A stretch of DNA of 64,000 nt from Ichthyophthirius multifiliis (GCF_000220395.1 NW_004086059.1:62001-126000); one strand, 5' to 3'. Positions 24,496 through 37,951 are shown, numbered from the stretch's first letter. Notes: generated by a model not told the origin, from the letters alone. Numbers and translations: made by a program.

Positions 24496-27400
24496 TCATT
24501 ATTATCTACTTATCAAAAAATCTTTTAAATCACTTTTAGCTTTCTCAACGTTTTCTTATAGTTAAGCTTTCTCTTATTCATTTAACCCTTAAGCTATAAT
24601 TTAATAAAACTAAGCATTATTTTACGCAACTTTAATTAATTATTATTCTAAAAATATAATTTCATCAAATTTATCAAGTGGACATTAATAACTAAATAAT
24701 AATTATATAAAAAATAATATATATTTATATATTACTTATAATTATATTCATATCTATCAAAATTATTATATTCATCTTCATCATCATCTTCATTATTAAG
24801 AAGTTTATTATTTTATTCTTATTATTCTCTAACTTTTTACAATTTATCAACTTATTATTACAATTAACTTTAGAAATCACCTTTATCTTATTAATTTTAA
24901 TTTTCTTCATCTTCTTCATCTTCATCATCTTCATCTTCATATTGATTTTCTTCTCTTAAATGTAAAATTTAATTACTTAAAGCTACACATTCTTTCATTA
25001 TATTTTAATAAATTCCCACTAATTCTTAATTTTATAAACCGTTTCCCAATATAGATGCAAATCCAATCATTAATCTTTATTTTTATACTTCACTTTTGAA
25101 AAACTTTGTCATTGTAAATAATTTTTAAAAAATTAACTAATTGTATTTGGACCAAAACTACCCAAAAGTACAAAACTATCTTTACAATTATAATAAAAAC
25201 ACAAGCATATAACTTCCATATTTGCCACCAAAACATCTTTTTTTAAATTCTTTATTGACAAACTAGTCAAAGCCTACTTAAAAATAGCCGTAAAAATCTC
25301 ACTAGGAACTTTCTAATCGACCACCTAATTTTCCAAAATGGCCAAAAACAATCCAATTGAACTTTTCAAACACCCATCATCCAAAAACCCATCCTAGCTT
25401 CCTAAAAAGTAGCTTTTTTTGACCAAAGAAAAAACCTATTCAATCCACGGAACACCAAAAAAGTCTCTCCCATTCAAAAATACCTCCCAGCCTTTCTAAA
25501 TGAAATTTTTTATAATAACAACTACATCATCCACATACTCAAATCCCCAACCTTCTATAGATTTTTTAACTAACTTCTACTATGCCAAATCACTAATTGA
25601 ATTAATTAAATCATCTTATAAATTTTCTTTTTTACCAATAATTATATAGAAAAGATTCCCTAAATAAAACCACAAAAGACTCTCTTAATTTATATTTTAC
25701 ACTCTAAAACATATATGTTATAATAAATACAAACCCTCATCAATAAAACACGAATATTCATACAAAAAACACTCATTTATAATTGGTAATACTATATTCT
25801 AGCTTATTTTTAAAAAAGCATCTTCCGGTATTTATGTAGTAATGATTTTTCCCAAAGTAATTAAACATTCGTTTGCTGCTAAACCGCATACCCCATCATA
25901 GTCTTCTTTTTCGATATTTTCGTTATTATTCTTATCTTTTAATTTAAAGAAAGCCTATTATAAATGTGAGCATAAATCATACGCATAAGGCCCTATATTT
26001 TCCTAAAAATGGATCACAATACCCTATAGGGCCTAAACTAAGTCTTCACTATCGATTTCTTCCATTAATTTAAGATATATTTCTAATAATTCCTTTAAAT
26101 GTCCTTTTATTAACTCTCTGGCGTTTTTTTAATAAAGTAAATTATTTAAAGAAAGTGCCGCTTTATATTTCACAATTAAAATTTTGTCATTTAAACATGA
26201 ACTTACTTTTTAAACTATTTCAGTTAATAATTATTAGTTTTTAAATTTAACGAAACTGAATTTACCTAAAATTTAGCAAGCTCTTGAACGCATAATTCCA
26301 GTTTTTTCCTAAAAGGAAATTTCCGGAAGGACTATATTTTATAAAAAGCATTCCATTTATTCTTTTATTTTATTATTTTCCCCAAAAAAAAGTTACTCTT
26401 TTAAATACCCTATAGCAAAAAAAAGCCCATCTTTTATTTACAAATTCAATTAAATTTCCGGATTAAACGGATGCACTTTGTTCTACAAAAAACAACTAAT
26501 AAATCCAAAAAACTTATCCAGTAATTAATTATTATTATTAAAAGTTTTTAATATTCCCTATATTAATTCCATACCTGTAATTTTATTACTCTTATAATTT
26601 CCTTATAAAGAAACTTCCTCTTATATGATAAACTCCTAAGGATCTTCATCGAATGTCACTAAATCATTCTATTTTAAATAAATAAGAGGGATAAGGCATT
26701 TAAAAAGTAAATTTTCATGCTAATTTTAAATTATATGGACTAATTAATTAATTTAAAGACATCTATTAATATATTTAATAGCAAAATAAATACAAGCCTA
26801 CCCTACGAACTATTACTAATTCTAAAAAAGAATTTGAATAAAGCTCTCGAGTATTTTCCCAAAATGATTTTCAATTAGCCATTCAGCCAACGGTTATTAT
26901 TCCTTTTCAATTATTTGAATATTTGCCAATCTTAAAGCAATTTTCGTTAAAATCTAGCTTGCCCATTTTTTATTTTTCCAAAGTATATTTTTATTCCTTT
27001 AATTAATAATTTCTTAATTTTCAGTTAAACTACTCAATTCTACAGGCATTTAATGATCTATTAAAAGTTTGAAAAACCCAATCCATTCACTTAAAAGTTC
27101 CTTTTATTATAAACTACTTGGCGTTTCTAAATTTATACACTTAAAAAAAATCTTTAAAATCGGCTTTAGAATATGTGCATTTGTTTAATTATATACAGGG
27201 GTTAATTAAATGATTATTTTTTAAAAATAAGGAAATACTCTAGGTATTAAAGTGTCTAAATATTTTCTTTTCTCATTCAATTCAAACTCATAGTTATCAA
27301 AAATTGCCTTTAAAGCCAGTAAACACCCCAATATTTCTTATTCATTGGTATTACTATGTAATTTTTGGACTATATTTTCCAATAAATAAGGCCATTTTTC

Positions 27401-27769
27401 AGGAAAATCATAACTACAAACTTCATTAATTATTTTAGAATATAATTTTTATAATTAAGATATTTATACTGACCTTATAAGTGCTTCTAAAAGATTTTAT
27501 TTAACAGATTCTTTATCCTCATCTGAAAAAAAGAAATTGTTTTTATTTTATTGACTCCAGTATTTTTTTATATTTATCTTTATGTTTGTTACTGCAAATT
27601 AACGAACGCTAATTTCGAGTTGATTATTGTCTGCTATCATTATTAATTTTAATAAATATTTCGGTTCTAAGCAGGCTTTTTCTAACTGCTTTTGCCCGTT
27701 ATTTATTTCTTCTTGATTTTATGGGCTTATACATAGATTTATTGATTGAATTATTTGTTCGATTTCCAT
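24496..27769 (-). CDS. Importin-beta family transport receptor, importin-7/8 type
   Basis: Nuclear import receptor of about 1040 residues, the usual size for importin-7/8. N-terminus: MEIEQIIQSINLCISP, then LEKACLEPKYLLKLI, ISVRQFAVTNIKINIKKYW and NLLEALIRS, the conserved opening HEAT repeats (VRQ.A.i.lKn.....W) of the Nmd5/importin-7 group. The body is helical-repeat sequence. Near the C-terminus lies an acidic tract (YEDEDDEDEEDEEN, then NEDDDEDEYNNFDRYEYN) and the closing PLDKFDEIIFLE...FYQIIAQGLNEQEK helices, both hallmarks of importin-7/8. TGA at 24496. One intron near 24690-24735 separates the acidic part from the last helices. The start Met follows a long T-run on the complementary strand. 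Cargoes in other organisms include ribosomal proteins and histone H1. Family firm; exact paralogue less so. Confidence 0.82.
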
Positions 27770-28580
27770 TTTTTTTTTTTTTTTTTAATTTTTTTTTATT
27801 TGTATTTGTATTTTACAAAGGAACAGCTTTTGTTTATTTTTTAGTTTAAATTATTTTTAGACTTTTTTTTTTTTTTTTTTTGGATATTTATTTTAATAAA
27901 GTATTTTTATTTTAAATTATATAAAAAAAAGTAAAAATAAATAAAATTATATATTTATTTAATATTATTTATAAATGATTTTAAATAATTAAATAAAAAT
28001 ATATTTAATAAATATTTATTTTTTATATATATATAATATAAAATTACAATTAATTAATATTTTTTTTTCTATAAAAAAATTATATTATATATTCATTATT
28101 TATTATAAATATAATTATTATTTATTTATTTTTTTAAATGTTTTTATTTATCATTTAAATTTTAATAATAAATTTAATATATTATTAATCTAATAGTTTT
28201 TTACCGTGATAATTTGTTTAAAAATTATAATATTTTTATTGTTTATTATTATATTTGAACTAAATTTAAACTATATATTTTTAATTTAGAATTTTATAAT
28301 ATTAATTATTTATTCCTATAAAAATAAAATATAAAAGATAAGTATTTTTTTTTTTTTATAAAAAATAAAAACAATATTCTTTTTAAAACAATAAAAAAAG
28401 AAATGTTTTTTGCTTATTATTAATTTTTAAAATTATATTTATTATAACAACAACAAAATGTATATAATTAATTAATTAAAAACATAAATATATAAATAAT
28501 TATAAAAGTAAAAAAATAATATTATTAATAATATATATAAAATTAATTTTATATAATTGTTTTTTTTAAAAAAAAAAGCA
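27770..28580. other. A+T-only intergenic spacer
   Basis: 800 bp upstream of the importin gene and downstream of the cyclin B gene. Long poly-T tracts near 27770-27880 and no coding-like stretch. Confidence 0.55.
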
Positions 28581-29868
28581 TCAGTAATTTAAGATATTTT
28601 TATCAATAGTAATACTAGAAACATCCGAAAAAGAGCAAGAACCATATTTTCTTTTAATAGCCTAATGTTATGATTTATTTAAATTGGTAACAATATTAAC
28701 TAAATCCTATCCATATTATTTTATTTAACTTTCCTAATAAAAAGAAATTTAAACAATATTATCAAGAAAGCTTTTATTTTTTCCCTAAACCTTACAAGCA
28801 ACGTAAAAACAAACTGCAGCTTTTAAAGATTCTGAAAGATTTATAAATTTATAATCCAAAGGCATCAATTCTAAAAGAAAACAAGATAAATGCATTAACT
28901 TCTAATTGAATTTTTCTTATAATCTACAATGTTATTATAAAAAATGATAACCTAAAGGAATAGCAAAGTTAAAATTTAAACCCAAAATAACAACTCCTTC
29001 CATATTTAAAATATCTCTTTTTGTATATTTCTTTTGAGTAACTTCAATTAAATCTTTTATTTATATAGGATATATTTCTTCATATTTACAGGCTATAAAT
29101 AAGCATACGATAGCAACTAATTAATATTTATCTTTAGGACAATTCTACTTCTCTAAGTATCTATCAATTAAGTTTATTGTTAAACATAAAGTCTCAGGTA
29201 ATAATCGAAAACGTTTATGTATTTCAACTAGCCAATCAATCATAACTTCTCTCATTTTTTCATTGAAATATTGCTGTTTTTATATGTAATTGGTTATTTT
29301 AAATTTACTCTATTTTTTATTTTTTTCATAATTATTAATATATTTATTTATTATTTTGTTACTTCTGTTTATCTTAAGTATTAAAATATTTATTAATTAT
29401 AATCAGGTACTTATTAAAGAGGAAGCTTTTATTCTTAAAGCGAAAATTTAGAAAATTAGTTTTCTATTGATTTCATATTAAAATTATATTCTTATGTTTT
29501 TTGAGGAAGATCGAAGTTTACTTAGCTAGACGTTCTTTTATGTTAATATTCTTCAAATTTTTAGTTGTTTATTTGCAATATATTCTTTGCATGTATAGAA
29601 AAATTGCGAGGAGATTATCTTTTAAAACCATTTTCTTATTCACATATATTTTAATCTTAATATTATGGATTTTTATTTATGTTTTGGTTTATATTAAAAG
29701 TTTATTTTATATTGATTTGCTTTTTTTATTTTTTGTTTTATACATAATATATATATATTTATATATTACACTAGAAAATTAAAATATAGGTTATTGTTTT
29801 TATTGATTTTAATGTTTTAAGCGAGTATCTTACATTATTTAGTTATTTCTAACTTTTAAACAGGCCAT
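28581..29868 (-). CDS. B-type (mitotic) cyclin
   Basis: Mitotic cyclin that activates CDK1. The cyclin box is textbook: NYIQKQQYFNEKMREVMIDW, LVEIHKRFRLLPETLCLTIN, LIDRYLEK, VAIVCLFIACKYEEIYP, then FLELMPLDYKF and SLKAAVCFYVACKV of the C-terminal fold, with TGA at 28581. The N-terminal 140 residues are Q/N-rich and low in conservation. The first exon begins MACLKVRNNQIMQDTRL; intron about 29735-29783 joins in phase to QINIKQTFNINQN, and a second of about 47 nt (29360-29410) joins FLFNK to SNKIINKYI. If that first exon is wrong, Met 29476 (MKSIETNF) is the fallback start. SPRNFSIHAKN is a loose match to a destruction box; no canonical RxxLxxIxN is evident. Confidence 0.88.
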
Positions 29869-30422
29869 TATTTTATACGGGAGATATTTTTATTTTTTTA
29901 GTTTACTTTTCTTATTTTTTTTTAAATATTTTTTTTTATATATATATTATTTAAAAATATAATTAATATTTAATATTTTTAAAAATATTGTTATTAATTA
30001 TATATTTATCATTTAAATATTAATCTTTTTTTTCTTATTTACATTATTTTTAATAAATTTATTATTTTATTTTTTAGTAATATATAATTTTTTCTTATAA
30101 ATATTAATAATAAAATTTTATTTATATATATATATATTTCATTTTTCATATATTTATATAATTAGGATTATTTAAATAATAATTATATTTTAATATTTAA
30201 CAAATATATAATTTATAAAATAATTAATTAAAAGAAAATAATATATAATTAAATAATATAAAAATAAAATACATAAAAACCATAATCCATTAATTATATA
30301 TTTTATAAAAAAGTAAAAGTTAAGTTAAAAAAAAAAAAGTTAAGTTAAAAAAATAATAATAGTAACATCTAATTATAAAAACTATTTAAACAAAAATAAA
30401 CTAAAAAAAAATAAAAAAAAAA
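29869..30422. promoter_or_regulatory. Divergent intergenic region with a direct repeat
   Basis: About 550 bp between the starts of cyclin B and the next plus-strand gene. It includes two AAGTTAAGTTAAAAA copies at 30315-30350 separated by an A-run. Otherwise A/T only. Confidence 0.45.
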
Positions 30423-32075
30423 ATGCTCAATATATTTTATGAATTATATAAATCATAATAATAAAGTGGCTAAACAATTTTAGATTTATAATTCCCAGAC
30501 ACATTTATATTAGACTAAAAAAACAGTTTTATATGGTTATTTCGTTCAAAACTAGATGGTAAGATACTAAAAAAAAAAAGAGACAATTCAACTCCATCTT
30601 AAATAATAAAATCTAATTTTTCTTTTTTACCCGATAACTAAATATCTATAACCTTAACAAAATTAAACGATGAAGGAAATTTAGAAATCCATCATATGAC
30701 CGCATATTAAATAATATCCTATTTATAACAAAATGAATATAAGAAATCTTTATCAAAAGAAAGTATATTTTTTCAAATATACATTAAAAATGAAAATAAT
30801 GAACTTCATAATAATTGCATTAAAGTAATATATAAAAAAGGACAATATTTAATAGAAAAAAGAATAAACAATTATATTTTTGAAAATAAAGAATAATAGA
30901 ATTATAATGATTTTTCTTAAGAAAATCCTTTATAATTTAAACATTATATTTTCTTAATTACATATGAAGGTATTGAAGAATTCTGCAAAATTTAAAAACT
31001 AGATGAACATAAAGAAAATTATATTAGATATATTACTAAACAAATAATAATATAATTAGAATATTTATATGAAAAAGAAAGAGGGAAAATAACTTCATTA
31101 TAAATTATCTATAAATAAATTGGAAATGAATTCTTTTTAATTAATTGTAATGAAATTACTTTCGATAATGAAAAAAAAATACATAAATTATGGAAAATTT
31201 CCTTTAAATATAATTATGTATATCCGAAACTAATACAATAATAATATTTTAATGAATAAATTAATCATTTATAAATCTCAAAATATATTCCTGAAAATTC
31301 ATCATTTTAATCTAAATAAAGACATAATATAAGTTTAAGTCTTAATATTGATATTGATTCATAGGAAAATTCCAAAAATGAAAAGAAAATTTTCCAAGAT
31401 TCCATACATACAATAAAAAATAGTCTCGTATTGAAAAATATATTCCTAAAAAATCATAGAAACTCAAGATATTCAAAAGAAATTAACAAGTCAGAATAAA
31501 ATATGAGCTGTTTTTAATGCAAAACTCCAAATAATTTCTCTATTAATAAAATTAAGAATTAATTTTAACAAATAAAAGAAAAAATAAAATAATAAATTTA
31601 GCAATAAGATAAAAATAAATAAGAAATTTCCATTAAAAATAAAGATGATGAATTTTTAGTAAAGTTTTATCAAAAAAGAGCTATTAATTAAATGAATTTA
31701 CAATTAATAAATTAAGAAAATAATAATAATTAATCAAATAAAATTCTAAATTCAAATAATATTTAAAAAAGAATAGAGGATATTAATAGAGAAAATAGCT
31801 TTGTAGATTATAAATCACATAATTAATTTATGAAATAATATAATTAAGTATATTAAGATTAAAAATATCAAGTTTAACTTCTTAAATAACGAAATTATAT
31901 AAAATTAAAATAGTTTAGTTCTTTAAATACATCTAAAGAATAAAGTTAATATAAAAGTTAATCAAATAATAATGAAAATATAAATATCAATATTATATAA
32001 GAATAAAAAAAAATTACAAATAAGTTATTAAGAAATAATATATAATAAAAATTAAAATAAATAAAACTTTAATGA
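30423..32075 (+). CDS. Hypothetical protein, Q/N/K-rich C-terminal half
   Basis: Uninterrupted 551-codon frame, no intron. The first 270 residues look folded: PDTFILDQKNSFIWLFRSKL, SNFSFLPDNQISITLTKLND, IHHMTAYQIISYLQQNEYKK, YIFLITYEGIEEFCKIQKLD, then ITSLQIIYKQIGNEFFLINC. The second half is K/N/Q-rich, with one Cys pair (MSCFQCKTPNNFS at about 370), and probably disordered or coiled. No signal peptide or membrane segment. I do not recognise the family. The N-terminal part has conserved-looking aromatic and charged positions, so a ciliate-restricted family is likely. Start is the first ATG after an A-rich leader. Confidence 0.75.
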
Positions 32076-32740
32076 TTAAAAATTAAAAAAAAAAAATTAA
32101 TGAAAAAATTATTAATTTTATAATTATATTATAAATATAATATTTAAAAAAATAAATAAATATAAAATATATAAATATAAAAATATATAAATATTATATA
32201 TTTATATTTTAATATATTTATAATAATATATTTACAATAAATATAATGTTGTACATTTTTTTAAAATATTTTTTTATATTTAATATTTTTATTTATTTTC
32301 TTTATTATAATATTTATTTTAAATTATTTTTTAACAAATATACTAATTTTTTTTTCTAATATTTTATATTTTTTCAAACTTTTTAATTTGATTTAAATTT
32401 TTCTTCTTTAATTATAATTTAAAAAATTATTTAGATATTTTATTTTATATTTTTTTTATAAATACTATTTAAATATATATTATTTTTTATTAATATTTTT
32501 TTTTTAAATAATATCTTTCTATATGATTTTATAAATATTTTTTAATTTATTTTTTTATTTATCTTATTATATTTTTTATTTTTACTTTTATTTATATTAT
32601 TTATTTTATTTTTATTATTTTTTAATTTATATTAATAATTTGACTAATATATAATTTTTATAACAAAGGAGGTTTGTATGTTATTGAATTTAATAAATAA
32701 TTAATATAAGTTTATTTTTATATGTAATGTGTTTTAATAT
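32076..32740. other. A+T-only spacer
   Basis: Mostly T-rich after 32270. A single GGAGG stretch at about 32668 is an isolated GC-richer spot without a reading frame around it. Confidence 0.5.
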
Positions 32741-33310
32741 TCATCTATCCTCATACAATTATATTTTTTACTCATTTTTCAATATTATTTTTCCTTATTA
32801 AAGTTATTTTAGATATTCATAGTATCTATAATAGAAGGCTATTTTATTCGATTAAAATAAATCAAATCTTATATCAATCTAAATTAAACAATTAAATGAT
32901 CTATTAATACATTATTAATTTATGTAAATATTTTTTGGTGATTATTTATAAAATTTATTATTTTTCTTATATTTTAATTATTTTTTATCTATATTATTAA
33001 TTTCTTTTATAAAAAAATTAATTATTAAAAATATTTTTTAAATACATGTATATATATATATTTATATATCTTTTATGATATTTTATCCTGACAATTTATT
33101 TTCAAATTTTTATTATCTATTTTTTACATTTATTGCCTTAAAAATTAATTTTTTTTTCACTATTTATTTCAATTTCTAAATTATATTTTTTTATAATTAC
33201 ATATTTTTGTTTTCAAACATATTTATTTATTGAATTATTTTTATTTTAAATGCAAATTTATCTCCTTTTTTTACTTTTAGTGTTAAAATATGAATGATTT
33301 TTTATTTTTT
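32741..33310 (-). CDS. Possible unknown gene, incomplete
   Basis: One minus-strand frame is open for about 190 codons and ends at a TGA with reasonable codon content: CLIQIDIRFDLFQSNKIAFY, YRYYEYLKQLQQGKII and QLYEDR before the stop, and upstream LTLKVKKGDKFAFKIKIIQ. I cannot find a convincing start; upstream exons above 33310 are possible (a splice-acceptor-like CTAAAAAATAT lies near 33590). No family recognised. It could also be chance openness, since TGA is rare in DNA this rich in A/T, though the G/C clustering at 32745-32890 argues for coding. Confidence 0.35.
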
Positions 33311-33729
33311 TTATATTATTTTTTAAATATTAATATTATTTTATAAATTATATCATTTATTTTTTAATAGTTATTAAATTTTATTTATTGTTTTTTAATA
33401 AGTTTTTAATAATTTTTATTTATCATTTTTTTTTTTTTATAATTGTTTGTTTAATTTTAATTCAATTCATTTTTATTTATCTATATAAAATTTTATTAAA
33501 AAAATAATGTGTATTTAATTATAATAATATAATTTTTATTTTATATATATATTTTTATTTATAATTCAAGTGAATATTTTTTATTTTTTCTGGCTAAAAA
33601 ATATATATATAATATAAATAATTTAAATTATTATAAAAACATATATTTTTAATATTATTTTTTAATTATATTTTTGTATTGAAATAAAAAAGTGAATTTT
33701 ATTAAAAAAATTTATAAAATAAAAAAATA

Positions 33730-34466
33730 ATGTTTAAAAAGCTCTTCGATAAAAATAAAGAATAAGATTCATCCGATTAATAAAAAAATATTAAATATTA
33801 TTATTAAGAATAAAAGTAATTACCTAAAAACTTTGCCGAGTAAATAATATTCTTAGAATTAGAAATGGAAAGTTATAATATAAATATCACTTTTGTATAA
33901 AAGTTATTAGAATTATATGCAGTAAAAATAAAAATGTGTTTCATATTTATCTATATAAAATAAAAATAAGATTGCTGTAGAATACTATGAATCAATAAAT
34001 AGTGAAAAGTATTTAATTTTCAAAAACAAAACACAATAACTATTAATGAAATAAAATGTAATAGATGCTATCAATTAAAAATAAAATTATAACAGAAATG
34101 AAGATAAATCTTGTAAAAAATACTTAAAAGAAAATTAAAATAAAAAGGTAAAAATAGTTATAATATTATTAATAATTAAAAATATTTATAAATAATATAA
34201 AGGCAAATGAAATAAAAAATTAAAGATCATAATCAGTTTTTGTATAATAAAAAGAATATGATTTAAAATTATAATAAATAAATTTAAATAATTTTGATAA
34301 TGCAAGAAACATTTTAACTAAACATCAAAAGGAAGCTATTAATAATAGCCATATAATTGAATCTTAAATTAATAATTAAAAATAAGAGCTTTACGAAAGA
34401 TTAGAAAAAAGAAGAAAATATACATTGAAATAAAGAGTTTAAACTTAAGAATCTTATTAAAATTGA
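33730..34466 (+). CDS. Hypothetical small coiled protein
   Basis: About 200 residues in three exons. Exon 1: MFKKLFDKNKEQDSSDQQKN, then LPKNFAEQIIFLELEMESYN. A 49-nt intron beginning near 33923 leads to IAVEYYESINSEKYLIF and NVIDAINQKQNYNRNED. After a second intron of about 60 nt comes FDNARNILTKHQKEAINNSH and QKQELYERLEKRRKYTLKQR, a charged helical tail ending before TGA. No signal peptide, membrane helix or known domain. The opening 'LFELEMESYN.NITFVQKLLELY' pattern suggests a helical, possibly scaffold-type protein; function unknown. Confidence 0.6.
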
Positions 34467-34861
34467 AATTAATTATAATTTAATATGATTTTTAAACTGC
34501 TTATGTATATATAATTTATTCAATAACTATTCAATTTTTAAAAGATATTTATATTTTATAATAGTAATAAAAATTTTATATATTTATTCTTAATATTTAT
34601 ATAAATTTATACTATGGAAATAGGAACATTAATTTATTATTTTATTAATATTTTTTTTAAAAAAAAAATAAAACATATTAAATTATTTTGATTATTTAAA
34701 AATATTGTATCATAATAATTTAATTTAATAATAAAATAATTAATTAATTAATTTTTTATTAAAATAAATAAAAGCTTATATATTATTTTTAATAATATAA
34801 TAAAAATTTAAATTAAATATATTTTATAATTAATGTTAAATTATAAAAATACAAATTAAAT
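34467..34861. other. Convergent spacer
   Basis: About 400 bp of A/T between two gene ends; nothing else seen. Confidence 0.5.
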
Positions 34862-35305
34862 TCAAAAAGTATTAACTGGACATTTACCTTATTTAAAAAA
34901 AACCACATCAGATTTAGAACATGCCTTGCATTCATTAAGAAAAGTATGCCAACCAATACCGTTACTACGATAACCACAGACCTATTACTTATTAGTAGGG
35001 CAATTTTTAAGTCCTTTATAATCAGGGTCACAAACTTGAGCACCGGAAGGAATTCTATTACATGGCCCTATAAAAAGGAAAATATTAGCTAATTCAGAAC
35101 AGGCCATGCATACATTTGATTGATCAACTTTTATTTATTCATAAGGCTAAGATCCTTATTATATTCCGCATACAGGATGGGCTTCTCTTGTGCATCTAAA
35201 ATTTTTAGCCCTTTATTATTCTGTGCATCTATATGGTTAATTATCTTAATAAAAAGCGAAAGATTATGCCAAAAGGATAAAGAATAGAATTAATATTTTT
35301 TACAT
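34862..35305 (-). CDS. Small secreted cysteine-rich protein, two Kazal-like domains
   Basis: 148 codons, single exon. A signal peptide opens the protein (MQKILILFFILLAQSFAFYQ), followed by two similar cysteine modules. Module 1: YRCTEQQ, RCTREAHPVCGIQQG, VCMACSELANIFLFIGPC. Module 2: VCDPDYKGLKNCPTNKQQ, VCGYRSNGIGWHTFLNECKA, CSKSDVVFFKQGKCPVNTF and TGA. The core 'P-V-C-G ... N-x-C-x-A-C ... G-x-C' is the Kazal-type serine protease inhibitor signature, slightly extended in module 1. No TAA/TAG breaks outside Gln positions. Ciliates and parasites secrete such inhibitors against digestive or host proteases; that role is inferred. GC content is much higher than its flanks, so the coding call is solid. 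Confidence 0.82.
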
Positions 35306-36900
35306 ATTTTTTTTTTTTTTTTAATATTTTTTATTATAAATATATTTTTTTCTATTAAATTTAAATATTAATTTATTTTTATTGCTTACTTTTATATTTT
35401 AGATTAAATTAATTATTGTAGAGTATTATTTTGTATAGAATTATATCAAATTTGATTAAATATTAATTTTTCCCATAATAATAAATTAATTTATATAAAT
35501 GTGGCAATTATTTTTTAATTTTAAAAAAAATATAAACATAATAAAATATATTTTTTATTTATTCATATTTTATAAATTTAGATTAATTATTTTTTTAACT
35601 TAAATTTATATAAATAAATTTTAAATAAATATTAAACATATAAAAAGTTTATTTGATTAAAACAAAATAAAAATATTTTAAATAATATATAATATTATAT
35701 CAAATTATAAATAAATAATAGATATTTTAAATATTTATATAGAAATAATAATTTTAAGATTAAAAATATAATATATTAAAATAAAGTTTTAATATATTAA
35801 CAAATATATATCATTCAAATATTATTTTCTAAAAATAATAAATAAAAAAATATAAATATATTTAAATTTAAATTTATTTTTATTAATATTTAAATAAAAA
35901 AAATATTATTATAATATAAATTAAGATTTTTTATAATTTTAATATTGAAAAAAAATATATTTGTAGTTTTTGAAAAAAATAAAATATATTTTTTAATTTT
36001 GTTTCTTTTTTATAAAATTATTATTAATAAAATATTTATTTTTTTTAAATTAAATTTAAATATTTATTTATTATAACTTAATTTTTTTTATATAATATTA
36101 AATAATCATATATTTAATAGTATTATTTTTATAATAGTACATTATTAATTTATCTTAAAATTTTAATTTTTCTTCACTATATTTTTAATTTTTTTTTAAT
36201 ATATGTGATTATATTAATTTTAAACAAATTTAAAATATATTAAAATTATTTTTTATTTATTCTATTTTATAATTATTATATTCTCTCGTTTTTCTCTTAT
36301 CTTTTTATATGTAAATATGTAATATTATATCTTATTTTTTTCGTTTAAAAATTATATTTGTAAAATTGTTTATAATAAAAAAATAACATAATCAATAATT
36401 TATTATACTATTTTTTAAAAAAAGCCATATATATTTTAATTAATTATATGAAATTTAAAATTTTAAGATTAAAAATAATATATATAAAAAAATTAAAATT
36501 TTTAATTTAATCTTTTATATAGTATTTTTATAAATTATAATATATAATAATTTATAATAATTATTATTTTTATTATAAATAATTTTAAATAAAAAACTTA
36601 TGTATTATATTATATATAAACTATTTAATTTATTATAATAATTATGAATTTATTAAATATTTCAGTTAGTTTTATTATATTTTTCATTTATTTTATTTAT
36701 AATTAAATAAAATATATTAAATATTTTTTTTATATTTAATTATTTTTATATTTTTTTTTTAATTAAAATATTATAATTACTTAAATATTATAATAATTTA
36801 AAATATTTTTTTATAAATATTTTATGTATTTTATTTAAAAATGACTTTATTTTCTAACTAAAATTAATTTTTTTTAAGTCTTATCAGATTATTTTTTTTT
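35306..36900. other. Long A+T-only spacer
   Basis: 1.6 kb with almost no G or C, the longest empty stretch in the window. I find no frame with believable codon content. It must contain the promoter of the Kazal gene at its left end. Confidence 0.6.
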
Positions 36901-37620
36901 GGAATTTTTGAAGAAACTCTAGCCAAGACAATAGTTTTAGATTCTGAATATTGTGTTCGTAAGCCTATAAATTATTCTTACTTAATCTGTTAAATTACCT
37001 TATGCGGGTGGGTTATACATTTTTATAAACTTATAGAATTCATTTTAGGATAGATCGTAATTAATCTGATGCTTTGCTTATTTTTGCATCTAATGTAGAT
37101 TCTATGTGCGTTCAATTAAATAATATTTTAGGGGCTAAAATTATTAAATTTGATTATTCTTTTAAAATGTTAGAGCTTATAAAGAAATGTGGGAGCAGAT
37201 TATGTATGCAATTATAATTCTAAAGAAGGGAGATTTCTAAGATATACGATGTTTTATTTTATTTGTGATACATTAGGTAAAATATATAAATTGTTAATAA
37301 GAAGGCTTAAAGCTATTTAAATATAATAAGAGCATGTATATAACCACTGATGAAACTAATACAATTTGGAAAAGACTTTAACTTACTTACTTTCGAAGTT
37401 TTTAGGGTGATTGATATTAAAAAAAATAGTTCAATTTTGATAGAGATAAGGTCTTTAGTGAAATATATTTCCGATTTAAGTTATTAGATCAGGCAAGGAA
37501 AACATATTCCATATTTATATTATCAATTTTGTTTAATTGTGAAGGAGCTTTTTAAGGATTTAAGAAAACTAAAAGTAAACGAGGAATTAGACAAAATAAT
37601 TATTAAATTAAAATTATTAA
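36901..37620 (+). pseudogene. Decayed medium-chain dehydrogenase (quinone oxidoreductase) copy
   Basis: Pieces of a zinc-independent MDR/quinone-oxidoreductase gene lie in order but in different frames. GIFEETLAKTIVLDSEYCVR aligns with GTLAEIIKVQPDSCVLKP of the intact gene just downstream; LPYAGGLY matches its ALPLAC region; CVQLNNILGAKIIKFDY matches the Rossmann-fold VQLSKILGAKSITAI; GADYVCNYNSKEG with FICDTLGK matches GADFLHDYNSPDG with DIIYDTVS; and GKHIPYLYYQF aligns with the C-terminal GKI region. At least three frame changes separate these blocks and the glycine-rich nucleotide loop (GGSGGCG in the intact copy) is lost. GC content is intermediate, as expected of a drifting former gene. 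Left end uncertain; remains may begin near 36840. Confidence 0.72.
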
Positions 37621-37951
37621 TTTTAATCAATTAATGAGTATATAAAAAAATAATATTGTATTAATATTTTTATAAAATAATTTATTTATAAATATTATAT
37701 TTCAATGATAATTTGATATATTTAAATTAATTTTATCTTTTTAAATGATTCATAAATATAAATTTATTAATAAATATGAAATAATATATAAATCTAAATA
37801 TAAAAAAGCAATTTTCATAAAAGAAAATAAAAGAAAGAAAAAGAAAATAAAGAATAATCTTTAATTATTCTAAAATAATTAATAAATAAATAAAAAAAGA
37901 GTAAAAAATATTAATAAAAAAAAAAAGAATACAAAATCCCAAAAAAAAAAA

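Noticed and set aside
24725-24940. Minus-strand M/K/I-rich frame
   Set aside because: A shifted frame of the acidic tract of the importin gene; GAT/GAA repeats read as ATG/AAG.
29501-29782. Plus-strand open frame resembling a small membrane protein
   Set aside because: It is antisense to the N-terminal exons of cyclin B, which join in phase to the cyclin box; the hydrophobicity comes from complementing K/N/Q codons.
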